The notes: generated from the sequence alone by a model not told the origin. Numbered from the stretch's first letter, positions 22,856 through 37,800 are shown. The stretch is DNA of 64,000 bases from Branchiostoma floridae (GCF_000003815.2 NC_049980.1:1887960-1951959), one strand, 5' to 3'. Numbers and translations: made by a program.

Positions 22856-25800
22856 TCAGAGTGTCGTTAGTCTTTCATAAACCGTTTCCAGTCTATCGTC
22901 ATCCCTTTCTGTGCTGTTCACGAGTTCTGCATTGAACTGAGGCTGTTCCTTCTTGTTGTTGCTAAGCATGACGGGAATCATGATGATCCCAGCTAAGACC
23001 ATGGAACTTCCGGCCGCCAGGAACGACATGTTGTAATTTCCGGTCAGGTCATGTAAAGCACCTAGTATCGACACACCCAATAAGCCCTTTCGTACATTGG
23101 ACTACGCACGCGCGGGCGACAGGAACATTGGGTAACGTGTCAAAGGTGAAGGCCCCTGACTTGTAAACGGTGCCGTCTGGATCAAAACAATGGTCTGTTT
23201 GCCTCTCAGCGGCCTTTACCTTTGACCTATCAGCCATAGTTCCTGTCGCCCGCGCATACGTAGTCTAATGTGCGAAAGGGCCTATAATCATAATGAAAAA
23301 GATGCGATGTGCACTAATGGCTCGAAGCAAACATTTTAAGCACGATCTATCATACAAGTATGGGCAATGCTTTAATCTGTAACTAACTAGTCGATATTTT
23401 TCTTTGTCCGCCGACGAAGATTTCCATGTCACAAACGCTAACGGTCAATGCCATCTGGCCATATCGCAGACCGGCGCACTTCAATATTGTATTTTATGTC
23501 TTACCTGGGCCGCGAAAACGTTCGATACAGGTGTTTAGGACTTTGTGATGACACACGGGTGTATCACACGGATGCTAAGTTGTATCATATGGGCTTCCTT
23601 GGAGTGAATGCCGAATGTGGCATGGTTTAAAATTCATATACATGTTGTTTTTTCCCTTTTGTCCTACCTACCGACCCAAGTTTCATTTCAACACGTAACG
23701 CTAGTTCACCTTTAACCGTAGGGTGCCCTATGTCCGTCGACAGATGGTGGTTTCAAAGTGCAATATTTTGAAAATAGTAAACAATTTGAAACTAATGTCC
23801 ATCGACTTCTCTGGATACCCTGTTTAGCATCACACGGATATAGGTTACCCCGCGGATAAAGGTATGCTAACGGAACGGACAAAGGTATATAACCGGTTAA
23901 CTGGAAACCCATCATTTTCCCCTCAGCCTCACCTGCCACAGGCGGTCCCGCCGAGGCACTGATCCCCTCCGCCATCATCAGCAGCCCGATGGCGCTGGCT
24001 AACCGTTCCGTCCCGACCAGATCGGCGGCCACGGCAAACGTCAAGGGTATGATGAGTCCGTTCACAAACCCGTACACTACACTGTGCACCAACATGGCGG
24101 TATACGTCACAGCCAACGGACACAGCAACGAGCAAACTCCCAGCATGCTCGCCGTCATGACGTACTTGTGCAGCTTGCCATATTTGGGAAATTCCGGAAC
24201 CATCCCTATGACAACCCGACCGATGATGTCTCCGACGGAAAGGATAGAGATGAGAAAGGCGGCTTGGTATTCGCCGGCTCCTAGATATACTGCGCGTGGA
24301 ACCAAGTGTACAAACGGTACGTAGTACCCGAAATATAGGAAAGCAAACGAGAAGAGATATAGTACAAACTGGCGTTTCCTTAGAAGGGTAAAACCTGACA
24401 TTTTAGAACGGCCGTATGCCTTTGGCAATGCTGTTGTGTAAGTGACGTCTTTTTCTGGTCTGTACACGTTATCCCCTGTGATAGTTTCTCCTTGATGGTA
24501 GGTTGATCGTACAGTAGTGTCGCCTGCAGGGTGTCTGATCGGCTTGAGCAGAGCGCCACAGACGCAGCAGTTCAGCGCTATTCCGCTAATCACAACCAGG
24601 GCGCCTCTCCAACCGTAGCAGTCGATCAGAAACTGGAAGAATGGCGGGAAGGCAAAGTTGCCAGTACACGCACCCAACCACGCCAAGGCGTTGGCAAGCG
24701 TACGTCGCTTATCGAAGTAACGCCCTACCATGGTCATCGTGGGTAGAAAGGCCAAGGAGAAGCCAAATCCTGAAACAAACGAAAAATTAACGTTAACTTG
24801 AAAGTAAAACATCTGATTTGGTAATCTACATAATCCATGATGAGGAAAATAAGTTACGATTTTCTTAAGTGAGAATGTGTATGCACATATATTTTGACAA
24901 GTTTTCAATACGAATCGTGCCACGGAGATATTTGAGATGATAGCATAAATTCAAGATCTTGAGAGATGAGTAGACAAATACAACTATGAACAAAAAAAAT
25001 TGTTAATCATATTACCAACCTATCCTACCCAACCTAAGCTTTTGTAAATTTTATGCAAATGACATGCACATTTTCATGATTCGTGCATGGTGATGTTCAT
25101 CATTGACTAACATACACATGTCAAGTATAAAATTCCCATCATTAATCATTGAGCGGTTTTGCAATTTTCGCATATATTATGCAAATCAGTTCCTCATTAG
25201 CATATTTGGCATCTGCTTATGTTCCATCCATCATAGTTTAAATTTGTTACATCTATTGAAGTCAAGTTATTGAAATACATGTAATGGAATTATACAATTT
25301 CCTTATTAATCATGCAAATAATGTCCTCACGTGCATTACATGTATATCATTATGAACATCTTTGCCTAAGCTACCTGCATGCCTAAAATGATGGCAATCC
25401 ATCGTTCCTCTCTGCAGTTATCCTCTTTGGAATGTCTTGACAAAAATACCCCTGCAGTTCCAAACTTAGATGTTTGGGGTCTGAAACTTGCCCCGCTTTG
25501 TCATGACGCTCAAAGCTATCTACCACCAAGATGTCAAGACCAAATCATACATTGAAAAAAACCCCGCTATGATAGATTATTGTCATTAATTATGCAAATA
25601 TAGTCCTATTTCACATAATCAGTATTTTTGTACAACATTGTCTAAGGTACATACATACCAAAAATATGAACATTCGTTGTTCTCTTCTTGACCTATTCAC
25701 TTCAGAACTTTTTGACAAAAATGCCCTGCTATCCGAAAAACAGTCGCTGGGGAGCCCAAACATATGTGACTTATTCCTGGGCTCAAGAGCTATCTAATAC

Positions 25801-28800
25801 TCAAAATTCGTGACCATAGCTTGTTCAGATCATGAGATAGCAAAACCAGAAGCTGTGCTGCAGTACCAATAGAAGCCGCTAGGGGGCCCAAAATCTAATC
25901 CTTTCCAGCTTTCATCACACCCCACTAACAAACCAAGTATGAAACCAATCCATCCAGCCGTTCTTGAGTTATCTTGTACACAGACAGACAGACAGACAGA
26001 CAAATGTTACTGAAAATATAACCTCCATGACATTTCATGGAGGTAAATATAACATTTAGTACGTACTGATTCATGGCGCTGCTGCAATCAATGTTGAATG
26101 TATGTATTTAGGCTAGGCAAACATTCCTGGAAATGTAATATTTGAAAACATCAATAAAATGTCTGGAAGCTAAAAAAATGATTTAACATTGAGGGCATAG
26201 CCATGTGTTGCCCTTCAGAGAACAAGGCAAGTTGCACGTGTTGCACTAACGATGCACGTGTTTTGGGTATACCAAGGACGTTATATATTGTATGTACTGA
26301 GGTATCTAGGTCAGGTGAGGAATACGTGCTGTTCAAAAATAAGAGAAAAATTTTACCATAAAAGATTAACCTACATGGTATCTACACGTAAGCACACAAT
26401 TACGACTTTCTTAAGTGAGAATTTGTATCCACATATATTTTGACAAGTTTTCAATACGAATCGTGCCTATGTTATAAAACACGGAGATATTCGGTATGAT
26501 AGCATGAATTCATTAAGTGCACGTTTTCAAGATCTTGAGAGATGAGTGGACAAATACAACTATAAACAATTTTTTGGTAATCATATTACCAACCTATCCG
26601 TTCTGCCTAAATTCTAAGGCTACACTAACTGATAGGCGGCTGAGCAGCCTCATCTGTGTATAAGTCATATAAATGAATACACAGAAAAAACAAATGATAT
26701 ACAAACAATATGTAACGGATTTACATACTTGTGACAAGTAAGTGAGTGAGTGAGTGAGTGAGTGAGTGAGTGAGTGAGTGAGTGAGTGAGTGAGTGAGTG
26801 AGTGAGTGAGTGAGTAAATGTACAACTGCTTGGCACCGATGTAAGCATAAAAGAACATTGAAGCTTTTACCTAGAATTATAGAACTGATATATTATGATG
26901 ACTGCATGAAAATACACCGCCACTGTATGCTCTCTTGTATTTGCATAGTGTCTTCATTATGTCCAACCTTTGTTTATTGACTAGCTCCTCTGGTAAATCA
27001 TTTACTCTGTCTGTTTGAAACGCTGCCTCATCATTACGAAGACAGTGTCAAAAACGCATCACATGATAATCTTTATTCTTAAGTCATGACATTTGTATTC
27101 TATAATGCCAGCGCTCTACTACAGTATTCAAATTCTTTTTAAACATTCAGCATGTCAATTACATATTACAATATAAGATTTGCTTTATCAAAATCCCACT
27201 CTGGTATTGAAAATCACTTATGACCATACTAAAAGAGCTTTAAATGTGTATTGTCCATATGGTACGGATGTGTCGTGATCAACTATTTGAATTCATGTAT
27301 TTGGAACACGGACAAGGAAGCTTTAAATGTGTATTGGTCTATATGGTACGGATGTGGCGTGATCTACTGTTCGAATTTATGTATCTGTAACAAGGAAAAC
27401 GAAATTGTCTGACCAACACTAGGTGAAAAAATGTGATAGCATCCCACTATCCCGTTATTACACTAGTAAGAGTACAAGAATTGTGTCTATTGGCAAAAAC
27501 ATGTGATAGAACCCCTCTATCACATTGCTTCACTAGTAAAAGTACAAAGATTGTCTACTGGTGAAATAATGTGATATCGTTGTGTCAACCATTATCACGT
27601 GTAAAAGTTGTTAACACGGTTTTCGCCTTAAACACTCTTTGGAACTAAAATGATATGATAGATTGGCAGTGCTCAGTAAAGTAGTAGCTGTGGATTGACC
27701 CGGCCGGAAACCAGGATGCTGTTCAGATAGAATGTTATTTCGGTGGAGATATTCCAGGAACTGGCTTTAATTTATGTATCTGGAACACGGACAAGGAAAT
27801 TTTTAATGTGTATTGGTCTATATGGTACGGATGTGGCGAGATCAACTGAATTTATGTATCTGTAAGAAGGAAAACGAAATTGTCTGACCAACACTAGGTG
27901 AAAAAAATGATAGCACTCCACTATCCCATTATTTCAATAGTAAGAGTACAAGAATTGTGTCTATTTGTAAAAAAAAATGTGATAGAACCCCTCTATCACA
28001 TTACTTCACTTGTAAAAGTACAAAAATTGTCTACTGGTGAAATAATGTGATATCATTGTGTCAACCATAATCACGCGTAAAAGCTGTTAACACGCGTACG
28101 GTTTTCGACTTAAACACTCTTTTGAACTAAAATGATATGATAGATTGGCAGTGCTCAGTAAAGTAGTAGCTGTGGATTGACTCGGCCGGAAACCAGACTG
28201 CTGTTCAGATAGAATGTTATGTCGGTGGAGATATTCCAGGAACTGGCTTTAATTTATGTATCTGGAACACGGAAAAGGAAATTGTCTGAGCAGGACTAGG
28301 TTTCACATTATCTGGCAGGATCGCGTTATCGAAAGGTTACAAAGAAGCAAGTGGTGCAAAATGGCACAAAATGTCTTGCTAACTGCCATGATAATGATGA
28401 CGCTACTGTGTACATCATGCATATCTGATTCCTGCCCGAATTGTACTTAGCTTTTACCTAGAACTATAGACCTGATACGCTATGATGACTGCATGAACAT
28501 ACACCGCCACTGTATGCTCTCTTGTATTTGCATAGTGTCTTTATTATGTCCAACCTTTGTTTATTGACTAGCTCCTCTGGTAAATCATTTACTCTGTCTG
28601 TTTGAAACGCTGCCTCATCATTCCGAAGACAGTGTCATAAACGCAGCACATGATAATCTTAATTCATAAGTCATGAAATTTGTATTCTATAATGCCAGCG
28701 CTCTACTACAGTATACAGATTCTTTTTAAACATTCAGCGTGTCAATTACATATTACAATATACGATTTGCTTTATCAAAATCCCAGTCTGGTATTGATAA

Positions 28801-31800
28801 TCACTTATGACCATACTAAAAGAGCTTTAAATGTGTATTGACCATATGATATGGTACGGCTGTGGCGTGATCTACTGTTTTTATGAATCTGTAACGAGGA
28901 AAACGAAATTGTCTGACCAACACTAGGTGAAAAAAATGATAGCACTCCACTATCCCATTATTTCACTAGTAAGAGTACAAGGATTGTGTCTATTGGTAAA
29001 AACGTGTGATAGAACCCCTCTATCACATTACTTCACTTGTAAAAGTACAAAAATTGTCTACTGGTGAAATAATGTGATATCGTTGTGTCAACCATTATCA
29101 CGTGTAAAAGTTGTTATCACGGTTTTCGCCTTAAACACTCTTCTGAACTAAAATGATATGATGGATTGGCAGTGCTCAGTAAAGTAGTAGCTGTGGATTG
29201 ACCCGACCGGAAACCAGGATGCTGTTCAGATAGAATGTTATGTCGGTGGAGATATTCCAGGAACTGGCTTTAATTTATGTATCTGGAACAAGGAAAAGAA
29301 AATTGTCTGAGCAGGACTAGGTTTCACATTAGGTGGCAGGATCGCGTTATCGAAAGGTTACAAAGAAGCAAGTGGTGCAAAATGGCACCAAATGTCTCGC
29401 TAACTGCCATGATAATGATGACGCTACTGTGTACATCATGCATATCTGATTCCTGCCCGAATTGTACTTAGCTTTTACCTAGAATTATAGACCTGATACG
29501 CTATGATGACTGCATGAACATACACCGCCACTGTATGCTCTCTTGTATTTGCATAGTATCTTCATTATGTCCAACCTTTGTTTATTTACTAGCTCCTCTG
29601 GTAAATCATTTACTCTGTCTGTTTGAAACGCTGCCTCATCATTACGAAGGCAGTGTCATAAACGCAGCACATGATAATCTTAATACATAAGTCAGGAAAT
29701 TTGTATTCAATAATGCAGCGCTCTACTACAATATACAAGTTCTTTTTAAACATTCAGCGTGTCAATTACATATTACAATACAAGGGTTACTGTATCAAAA
29801 TCACACTCTGGTATTGATAATCACTTATGACTATACTAAAAGAGCTTTAAAAGTGTATTGACCATATGGTATGATGTGTCGTCATCAACTATTTGAATTC
29901 ATGTATCTGGAACACGGACAAGGAAGCTTTAAATGTGTATTGGTCTATATGGTACGGATGTGGCGTGATCTACTGTTTGAATTCATGTATTTGGAACGCG
30001 GACAAGGAAGCTTTAAATGTGTATTGTCCATATGGTACGTGTTGAGATATGTTATGTATATGGTCCATATGGCACGTGTTATGTTGGTGGAGATATTCCA
30101 GGAACTGGCTTTAATTTATGTATCTGGAACACGGACAAGGAAGTTTTCAATGTGTATTGGTCTATATGGTACGGATGTGGCGAGATCAACTGTTTGAATT
30201 TATGTATCTGTAAGAAGGAAAACGAAATTGTCTGACCAAGACTAGGTGAAAAAAATGTGATAGCATCCCACTATCCCGTTATTACACTAGTAAGAGTACA
30301 AGAATTGTGTCTATTTGTAAAAAAAATGTGATAGAACCCCTCTATCACATTACTTCACTAGTAAAAGTACAAAGATTTTCTACTGGTGAAATAATGTGAT
30401 ATCATTGTGTCAACCATAATCACGCGTAAAAGTTGTTATCACGGTTTTCGCCTTAAACACTCTTTTGAACTAAAATGATATGATGGATTGGCAGTGCTCA
30501 GTAAAGTAGTAGCTGTGGATTGACCCGGCCGGAAACCAGGATGTTGTTCAGATAGAATGTTATGTCGGTGGAGATATTCCAGGAACTGGCTTTAATTTAT
30601 GTATCTGGAACAAGAAAAAGGAAATTGTCTGAGCAGGACTAGGTTTTACATTATCTGGCAGGATCGCGTTATCGAAAGGTTACAAAGAAGCAAGTGGTGC
30701 AAAATGGCACCAAACGTCTTGCTAACTGCCATATTGACTACGCTACTGTGTACATCATGCATATCTGATTCATGCCCGAATTGTCGGGTTATCTACGAGA
30801 AGTGTCATCCGGTAAAGGGTACTGGATCTGGACGTGAAGAGCTTTGTGTCACCTGTGACCCTTCTGCGGAACATCTCGTCAGAGATACCATTCCACGCTG
30901 CACGCTTCTTCAGAAAGCGACAACTTTGTTTCTCCGGAATTTCCGTCTTGGCTACCTGTCCTCGGCCGACATCAACCACCTTAAGCATCTGACGCATCTT
31001 TACATACAACCAGGTAAGTTTGCGATTTTGTGTGAGACATGATGAGATACTGGATGAAATCACAATACAGGAGAGATTCTGATTAACATTGATACAAAGA
31101 ATGTCATGATATATCTGGAAACGCTTCTGTTTTATTTTTTCAAACGTAGGAAAATACAAAGTGGTACAGTCTCAAGTTATGCTCCTATCATAGTGGTAGC
31201 ACTCGCTATAGATAATATGTACAATATGCTATTAAGATACGTAAAAGAAGAACATCGTTTTGATAAACACATGTGATGTCAGTTATTTACGAAGTTGAAG
31301 ATTTCCGTATCTTATAGTTATACTTTGACTTCACTGTGACTTACAAAATCGAAAGTAATCTCGATCCAGTTTAGCTCACTGAGCAGCTATTCTTCCAATT
31401 ACTCTACCTCTTTTCAACAAGCACAAACGCTCCATCCTTAGAATTGCAATCCTTTCCAGTAGCGTGTATGTCGGATGAGCAACAATGGTCGGGATTCGAA
31501 TTCCCGAATCCTTTGTCCAGAGGCACGACCGCTAACCACGGAACTACACACGCTGCCATGTTATTGAGTTATTGAGGCAGGGCGCTATTGTGATATAAAA
31601 CTAGTTGTTTATTAATTTGTTTTTCTTATTTATTTGTTTAGGAAACCTCGGGCTCCTTGACAATCAGACGTTCGAAGGGTTTGAGTGCAAGCTGTACGAA
31701 CTGTTTCTGTCTCATAACAACCTTCCGTATCTAGGAAAGGGGTGGCTTGTCGAAGTTCTTCGTTTTCTCAACTTAGATCATAACGAAATAGCTTATATAG

Positions 31801-34800
31801 AAGAGGGGGCATTTGGTGTCAGTGACCAATGCCTCGCGACGCCAGCTCTATTTCTGCCGTGGAACAAGCTCGTGGAAATCAAGCCAGGATACTTCAGACA
31901 TCTTTGTAAGCTGAGGGTCTTGGATCTACGACATAACCAAATTTCCACCATCGACAAAGGTACCAACGACTTCAATTTATTGTGCTAGTTCTGCATACAA
32001 GCTTTATTAGCTGTGCACTTGGTGTGTATTTTCTTGTGATCGTTGTCAAGGTCAGAGGATTATATCCAAACCGAAACCGAAAGAATCACTCTGTTTAGAG
32101 AAGCCACAAAGACTTAATTATAAGTTATCCCAACTTCCCCACGTTGACAGACGAACAGAAAGCCACTTTTCTCTTGAAAACGCAGAGCCCACAAATTTTA
32201 GAAAAGGTGGGGCTTTTCGTATCCCTCTACATCCAAAAAAGAAGTCAAACCCAACCTGTTTAGAAATAGCCAACACTAGTATTAGAGTATAGTATTGTTC
32301 ATGACTGTCCATTGTCACTATGTTTATACCATGTACTTGCAATTAGCCCTCGGGCACGAACTTGCAAATAAACTTCTTCTATATCTGCCAATAACCTAAA
32401 ACACATTTGCACACACTTTCAATGGTCTTTATTCAAAGCTTATATAATTCGGGGTCCATGAAAAATGGAGGTATAGTTTTGAGTGTGTCTGTGTGTGTGT
32501 CTGTGTGTGTGTTTGTGTATGTGTGTGTTTGTGTTTGTGTTTCCGGATATTTGTGGACAACATAACTTGAGAACCTCTTAATGGACTACGATGATATTTG
32601 GTATGTGGGTAGGGGTTGGGAAGACAAAGGTCAAGGTCAACTTTGGGCCCCCTGGTGTGTGACCTTGGTACTGCAGCAGAACTTCAATTTTCTTAATCTT
32701 TTTACCTGGACATGCTATGGTCTTGATTTCTTGGTGGCAGATAGCTTTTTATGTAAGGAAGAAGTGGTGTATGTTTGGCCCCCCTAGTTTTAATTGTGTT
32801 TTCCCCAAATGTCAAAATCTATTCATACGTGGCAGCTAGGTGGTAAATATTAGTATGTACATTATGATTCCTTATAACGTATATGTATGCACAACGATAT
32901 AAGTTTGACGATTTCTTTTCATTTCAGGCAGTTTCGATGAACCGTATCGCCTGAAAGTACTCCGCCTTGCCAGTAACAACCTGACAGCAGTACGAAGAGC
33001 TTGGTTCCCAGCCATAAAGGACAGACGACTACTCACTACCTTAGGCTTGGCTAAGAATAAAATTCAGTACATCGAACCCGGGGCATTTATGCAGCTTGTT
33101 CTCTTAGAGACCCTAGATCTTTCTGATAATCTCATCACAAGTCTGCAGGAAGATCAGTTCCTTCTTGGTGATCTTAGCTTTGGTATATGGGATCTAAACC
33201 CCTTAGTGTATGGTAACCCCATCCGTTGCACATGCACTCTCCGTTGGTTATTTCAATTGGACAAATCAGAAGATTTGTTACTTTCTGATTTTCTAGCTAT
33301 TCGCACATCACACTTTAAGTCGTTCACTTGTTTTTATCCAGAGGATTTCGAGGGCACAGTGTTCAATGACCTTTCGAGAGACAGGGTGTTGTCGATGCAG
33401 TGTCCCGCTCCAAAAATTACAATAACTGAACAAAAGAAAGGTCAAACCTTCCAATGCGAAATATGTTGGGAAGAAGGACCTCCTGGCATGCAATGGACTT
33501 TGCCAAATAAGACAACCCTCCTGATCACAAACGTACAATTTGAAAAAGAGACGCATATCAACCTTGGTGATATGAACACTTCAACGTCATTCTACGTGAA
33601 TTTCCAGGGTTTCAACTGCTGCACTTCCACATCATCTGCGGCCAACCATTCCAACTACTACGCCTGTAACTTTAGGGGAAAGACAATTTCTACCTTGAAA
33701 ATCAATGAAAGTCTTATGCAGCAATGGTACGGTACAAATATTCATTGTACATCGCTGTTTGATTCAGGCGGTGCAAACGTCACGGCTCAATATATAATGT
33801 CTGGTACAAAGAGTTGGACCCAGTTGTCCCCCTCGTTAAGCAGCGTCACTACGGCCTCTGCTTCAAGTGCACCAACAGGAAATGGTGAAGGCGAACAGCA
33901 AATATTCATCCTGCTAGAATCAAATCCGAACGATAGTTTCCCTATTAATCTGTGGGATCTACTCATCACCATCTTGCTGACGTCAGCAATCGTTGCGCTG
34001 TCCTGCTTTATCCTGCATTCGCTACGAGGGGCCACATTTACCAATAAGCAACAGAACCACAATAACAGTGGTATAGGAAATCAGCGAACCATACACCAGT
34101 CCTCTCAGCAGATCTCTGAGACAGTAGACGACCCGCAACATCACACGTACGAAACCATACCGGACGAACAGATTGGGGATGATGTTATCACACCTTACGG
34201 TCAAGCTAAACTGTCGGGTGCCTACGGAATAGACTCGCCCCAAACTGCAACAAATTGTAATTACTAGCTTGTCCTTGCACAAAATGAAAGAATGTGAACT
34301 GATTATGTTACAAGTCAGAAAAGTGAATGCGCTTAGCTTATTAGACAAAGATATGATATGATAATGTTGTGAAATTAGAATCCTACAACGTAGTTGGAGA
34401 AAAATAACTGCTCGAAACCGAGTACAGAAACAGCCTCAAGGCCCACTGAAAACACAAAGTCAGCAGCAGATGTAGTGGTAAATTTTAGACAGCAATTTTG
34501 TGTGATTTGTGTGGTGTTGTGATATTGTCTAGAAAGTAACTTACTTTTGTTCACATTCTTTCCTATTGGCAATAATGTACATGTACAATGTATGTATACA
34601 CGATGTTTTAAAGAATAAAGCAATAATACAATGATTCTTGATACCTGTCTAAACGTGACATTTTTCTCGGATCGTTTCTCGGATTGTTTAGGTCTTCCTT
34701 GCTACCACAAGCTAATTTATAACAACAACACTTAAAGCCATACTGTACTCCAGAGGAGAGTGTTCCAGCTCTGCTAGTAATATTTTTCTGAATCCCAAAA

Positions 34801-37800
34801 TGTAATTGTACCGACCACTTGACATTGGACCTGGACAAGGGAGCAGTTGCATTATAAAGCATTAACCCCCCAAGTACCCTCTAATTAAATTACAGCCAAG
34901 TGTAACACATTATAATGCGAACAACCATTGGACAAACTTCAACTTGGCAGCTCTAACGAAATATTTGGTTGAGCTTGACAATAACTTTTGCAATGTGTTG
35001 GCCTTAGTAACTTTGTTTTTGCTTTGGTCAAAAATGAGCTTTGATGTTTATTAATCATCCAATTGAAACCCATGTTTAAGACTTCAACAAAGGGCCTTCA
35101 TAGAAATTGGCAGCTCTTAAGAAATAGAGGTCCAATCTTAAAAACAATGTTTGTAGCATGTGTGTGAATAGTTGTTCATCATTTTCCCGGAAAACCGGAA
35201 GTTGCGTTGCAGTACCAAGGAAAGAAGCCAGGGGGCCCAAAATCTAATCATTTCTAGCTTTCATCACACCCTACCAACACAGCAAGTATGAAACCAATCC
35301 ACCCAGCCGTTCTTGAGCCGATCGACAGACAGACAGAGCAACGCTACTGAAAATATAACCTCCATGACATTTCATGGAGGTAAAAAAATAAAGCACAAGG
35401 CTTGCATTTCGTGGTGCGTTTGGCCCAAAAGCTATAGGTCTCGGGTTCGACATGCCCCTATGTTGTCTCCTTGGGAAAGGCGCTCTACGCAACTTTCCTC
35501 ACTCAACGGTGGTGTGACTGTCGGCTAATCTGTCTCAAGTATTCCCTAACATTGATGAGGGCACACATGGACTTAGTGCACCAATGTACCTGCCAAAAAG
35601 TGCACATTTGCCACCAAGAACGGTATTTTTTTTTCATTTTGTATTGAATGAAGTATGTAGTTAGTCTGGTACATCCCAACACAAAACGCCAGGCCTGCGG
35701 GTAAACGAACGACGGGAATCAGTTTTGATTGACAACTCTACTTGCCGATTTCCCAAGAGCTTGTTATCGCTCCGAGTCAGACTGTCCTTAGTTGTGCCAC
35801 GGGAGGAGAGGCTGTATGATTAGAATTCTTGGCATCGGGCCGACACCGCCTCCTTCGGTGATTTCAGACAATAGATCTGTTCAAAGCCTTGTCATTACCC
35901 TACTTTCATCCTTGACTGAGCTGAAAGTCGTGCTTTGAAAAATAAGAGTTTTGGCTTCAGGTTTCATCCCATTTTGAAAATGTCGCTTTTGTATTCTATC
36001 TATGGCCACGGCAAGTCTACTTAATGGATGACATGTTCTATAGATTTCAAATCTAGCGCTTTAGCTCAGAAAAACCAATGAAAGACCTTTATTTTGCGTT
36101 ATGTACGTTATATCCAGTGACATAAGGATGTGTTGTCTTTGCTACATCTACAAAGACTAAAATATACTCGTATGTACAGGTTCACTTCCTCCCTGTCTGG
36201 AAGACAGCTGTTAATGTCAAGACAGATGGAGCTTATGATATGTGGTTTATATACATGTAATTAATTGCATAAGGAAACTGTGCTGTTTAGTCTTCTATTT
36301 TTCTGCGTTATTCAGAATACATTTTAATATATTCTGTGCTATTTAGAACGAGTATGATAAATTCAATGGGGATCACGTGTGACACACTTTCGATTATCAT
36401 CAACAATTTATGATTCATAAATCGTAGGAAACAACACCTGAATAGGATTTCTATATCTCCCGCAAACCTTACCTTACGGTGCAACTAGCGTGCAAAACTA
36501 TTCATTCTTAAAACCCTGCAATTCAAAGCAATGCCTCTTCCTGCCGAAAAAAAAGATATATTAGCCTCCTGACTCGACCGAAATGAAATAGTCGATATTC
36601 GCTCATGGCTTTGGTTTCCACTGTTTTATACTCTTTATCTGTTTTGCTACTTCAGAGTGTAGCCACCTTGGTACGGTGTTTCGCCTTCTATTGATCACTT
36701 ATCCTTATCTTTTCAAAACATGCATCCGAAATGTGGCTGGTAGAATCAATCATGTTGTTCTACACGTACGGTAGTAATTCTAAGGGCACAACCCACCGTA
36801 CCTGCAATTTGTCCGTACGTTTTTTTGGGAGGCCACGTCCGCCAAGTATTTCTGAAAACGTTCAGGCCGTACAGGTCAGGGGGGGTATCCGCAGCCTGAT
36901 GGCAGACAAAGTTTTGCCTGCACGTAAAGTTCTACGGCGTGTCTGCGTGCTCCAAAATCCGTCGGACTCCCTACGAGTTCGTACGGAGGCGGTACTTACC
37001 ACTTACGGATCCCAAAATATTGCCCACGTATTTGCACGTACGGCGGGTTGTGCCCTTAGCTTTAAAATAATGTGCCTTGCCTGTCATGACGCCAAGAGTT
37101 AGGTACACGTAGACGACCCTGGTAGAGAAGCTGGCAAACATGCAGCCACAGGCGCTCATCACTCCTCCCAACATCACCGCACACCGAGGCCCCACGGCTC
37201 TGTTCGCCAGACTCGCGAGGGGGCCTAGGAGGGAAGTTGTGTCCAAGAGAATAGCGTATCACTTTAAATGACAAGAAAGCAACACATTGTAGGCAAAGCA
37301 AGGTTGAACTGTAATTTTCGACACAAGTGTTTGGCTGTTCAGCGTTGGTTCAGAAAGACTTTTAGAGACACAAGCTTTAAATGAGCTTTAAATTTCTATC
37401 TGAAAACGCCTGCATTAGAACACATCAACCTTCTCTCAACCGAGACGGGGGCCGATACCAACTGCCGGGCACCTTTGACCCGATGCATGCGGTACACATT
37501 CAGGTCACGTGACATATGCTTTGGGTCATTCCAACTTGAAAACAATCAGAGGAATGAGCGAAGGCATGTTGGTAAGAGTTTTGCGTTGTGATTAGAAATA
37601 CCGTATAAAATCTCTACATTCTTTGGACCAAAATAATTTTTCTGTACAGAAATGACTCATAAAATCTCTACAAGCTTTAGACTGAAAGGAATCCTTTGAG
37701 TACAGACATAACGTATAAAATCTCTACAATCTTTGGACCAAGACGAATTCTTTGTGTACATACCTTGTACCTTGGTCCCTTAAACCCAGTATTCCTGGAC

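Larger units (their letters stand above)
26862..30790 (+). repeat. three tandem units each carrying a signal-peptide exon
   Basis: Unit A (26862-28448), unit B (28449-29468) and unit C (29469-about 30783) each begin AGCTTTTACCTAGAA and end with the first exon of the LRR gene or a copy of it. Shared parts in order: the TTTTTAAACATTCAGC(A/G)TG block, short TGTGTATTGGTCTATATGG units, a hairpin array, a GGAAACCAGGATGCTGTTC-type block, then the exon. Unit A contains a second partial copy without an exon. Sequence identity among units is high by eye. Only unit C runs on into the rest of the LRR gene. Confidence 0.85.

Noticed and set aside
36731-37102. 123-codon + frame and the similar frames at 20341-20763 and 54175-54829
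   Set aside because: All come from copies of the CTAAGGGCACAACCC MITE; shared peptides such as RRVCVLQNPSDSLRVRTE are repeat translations.
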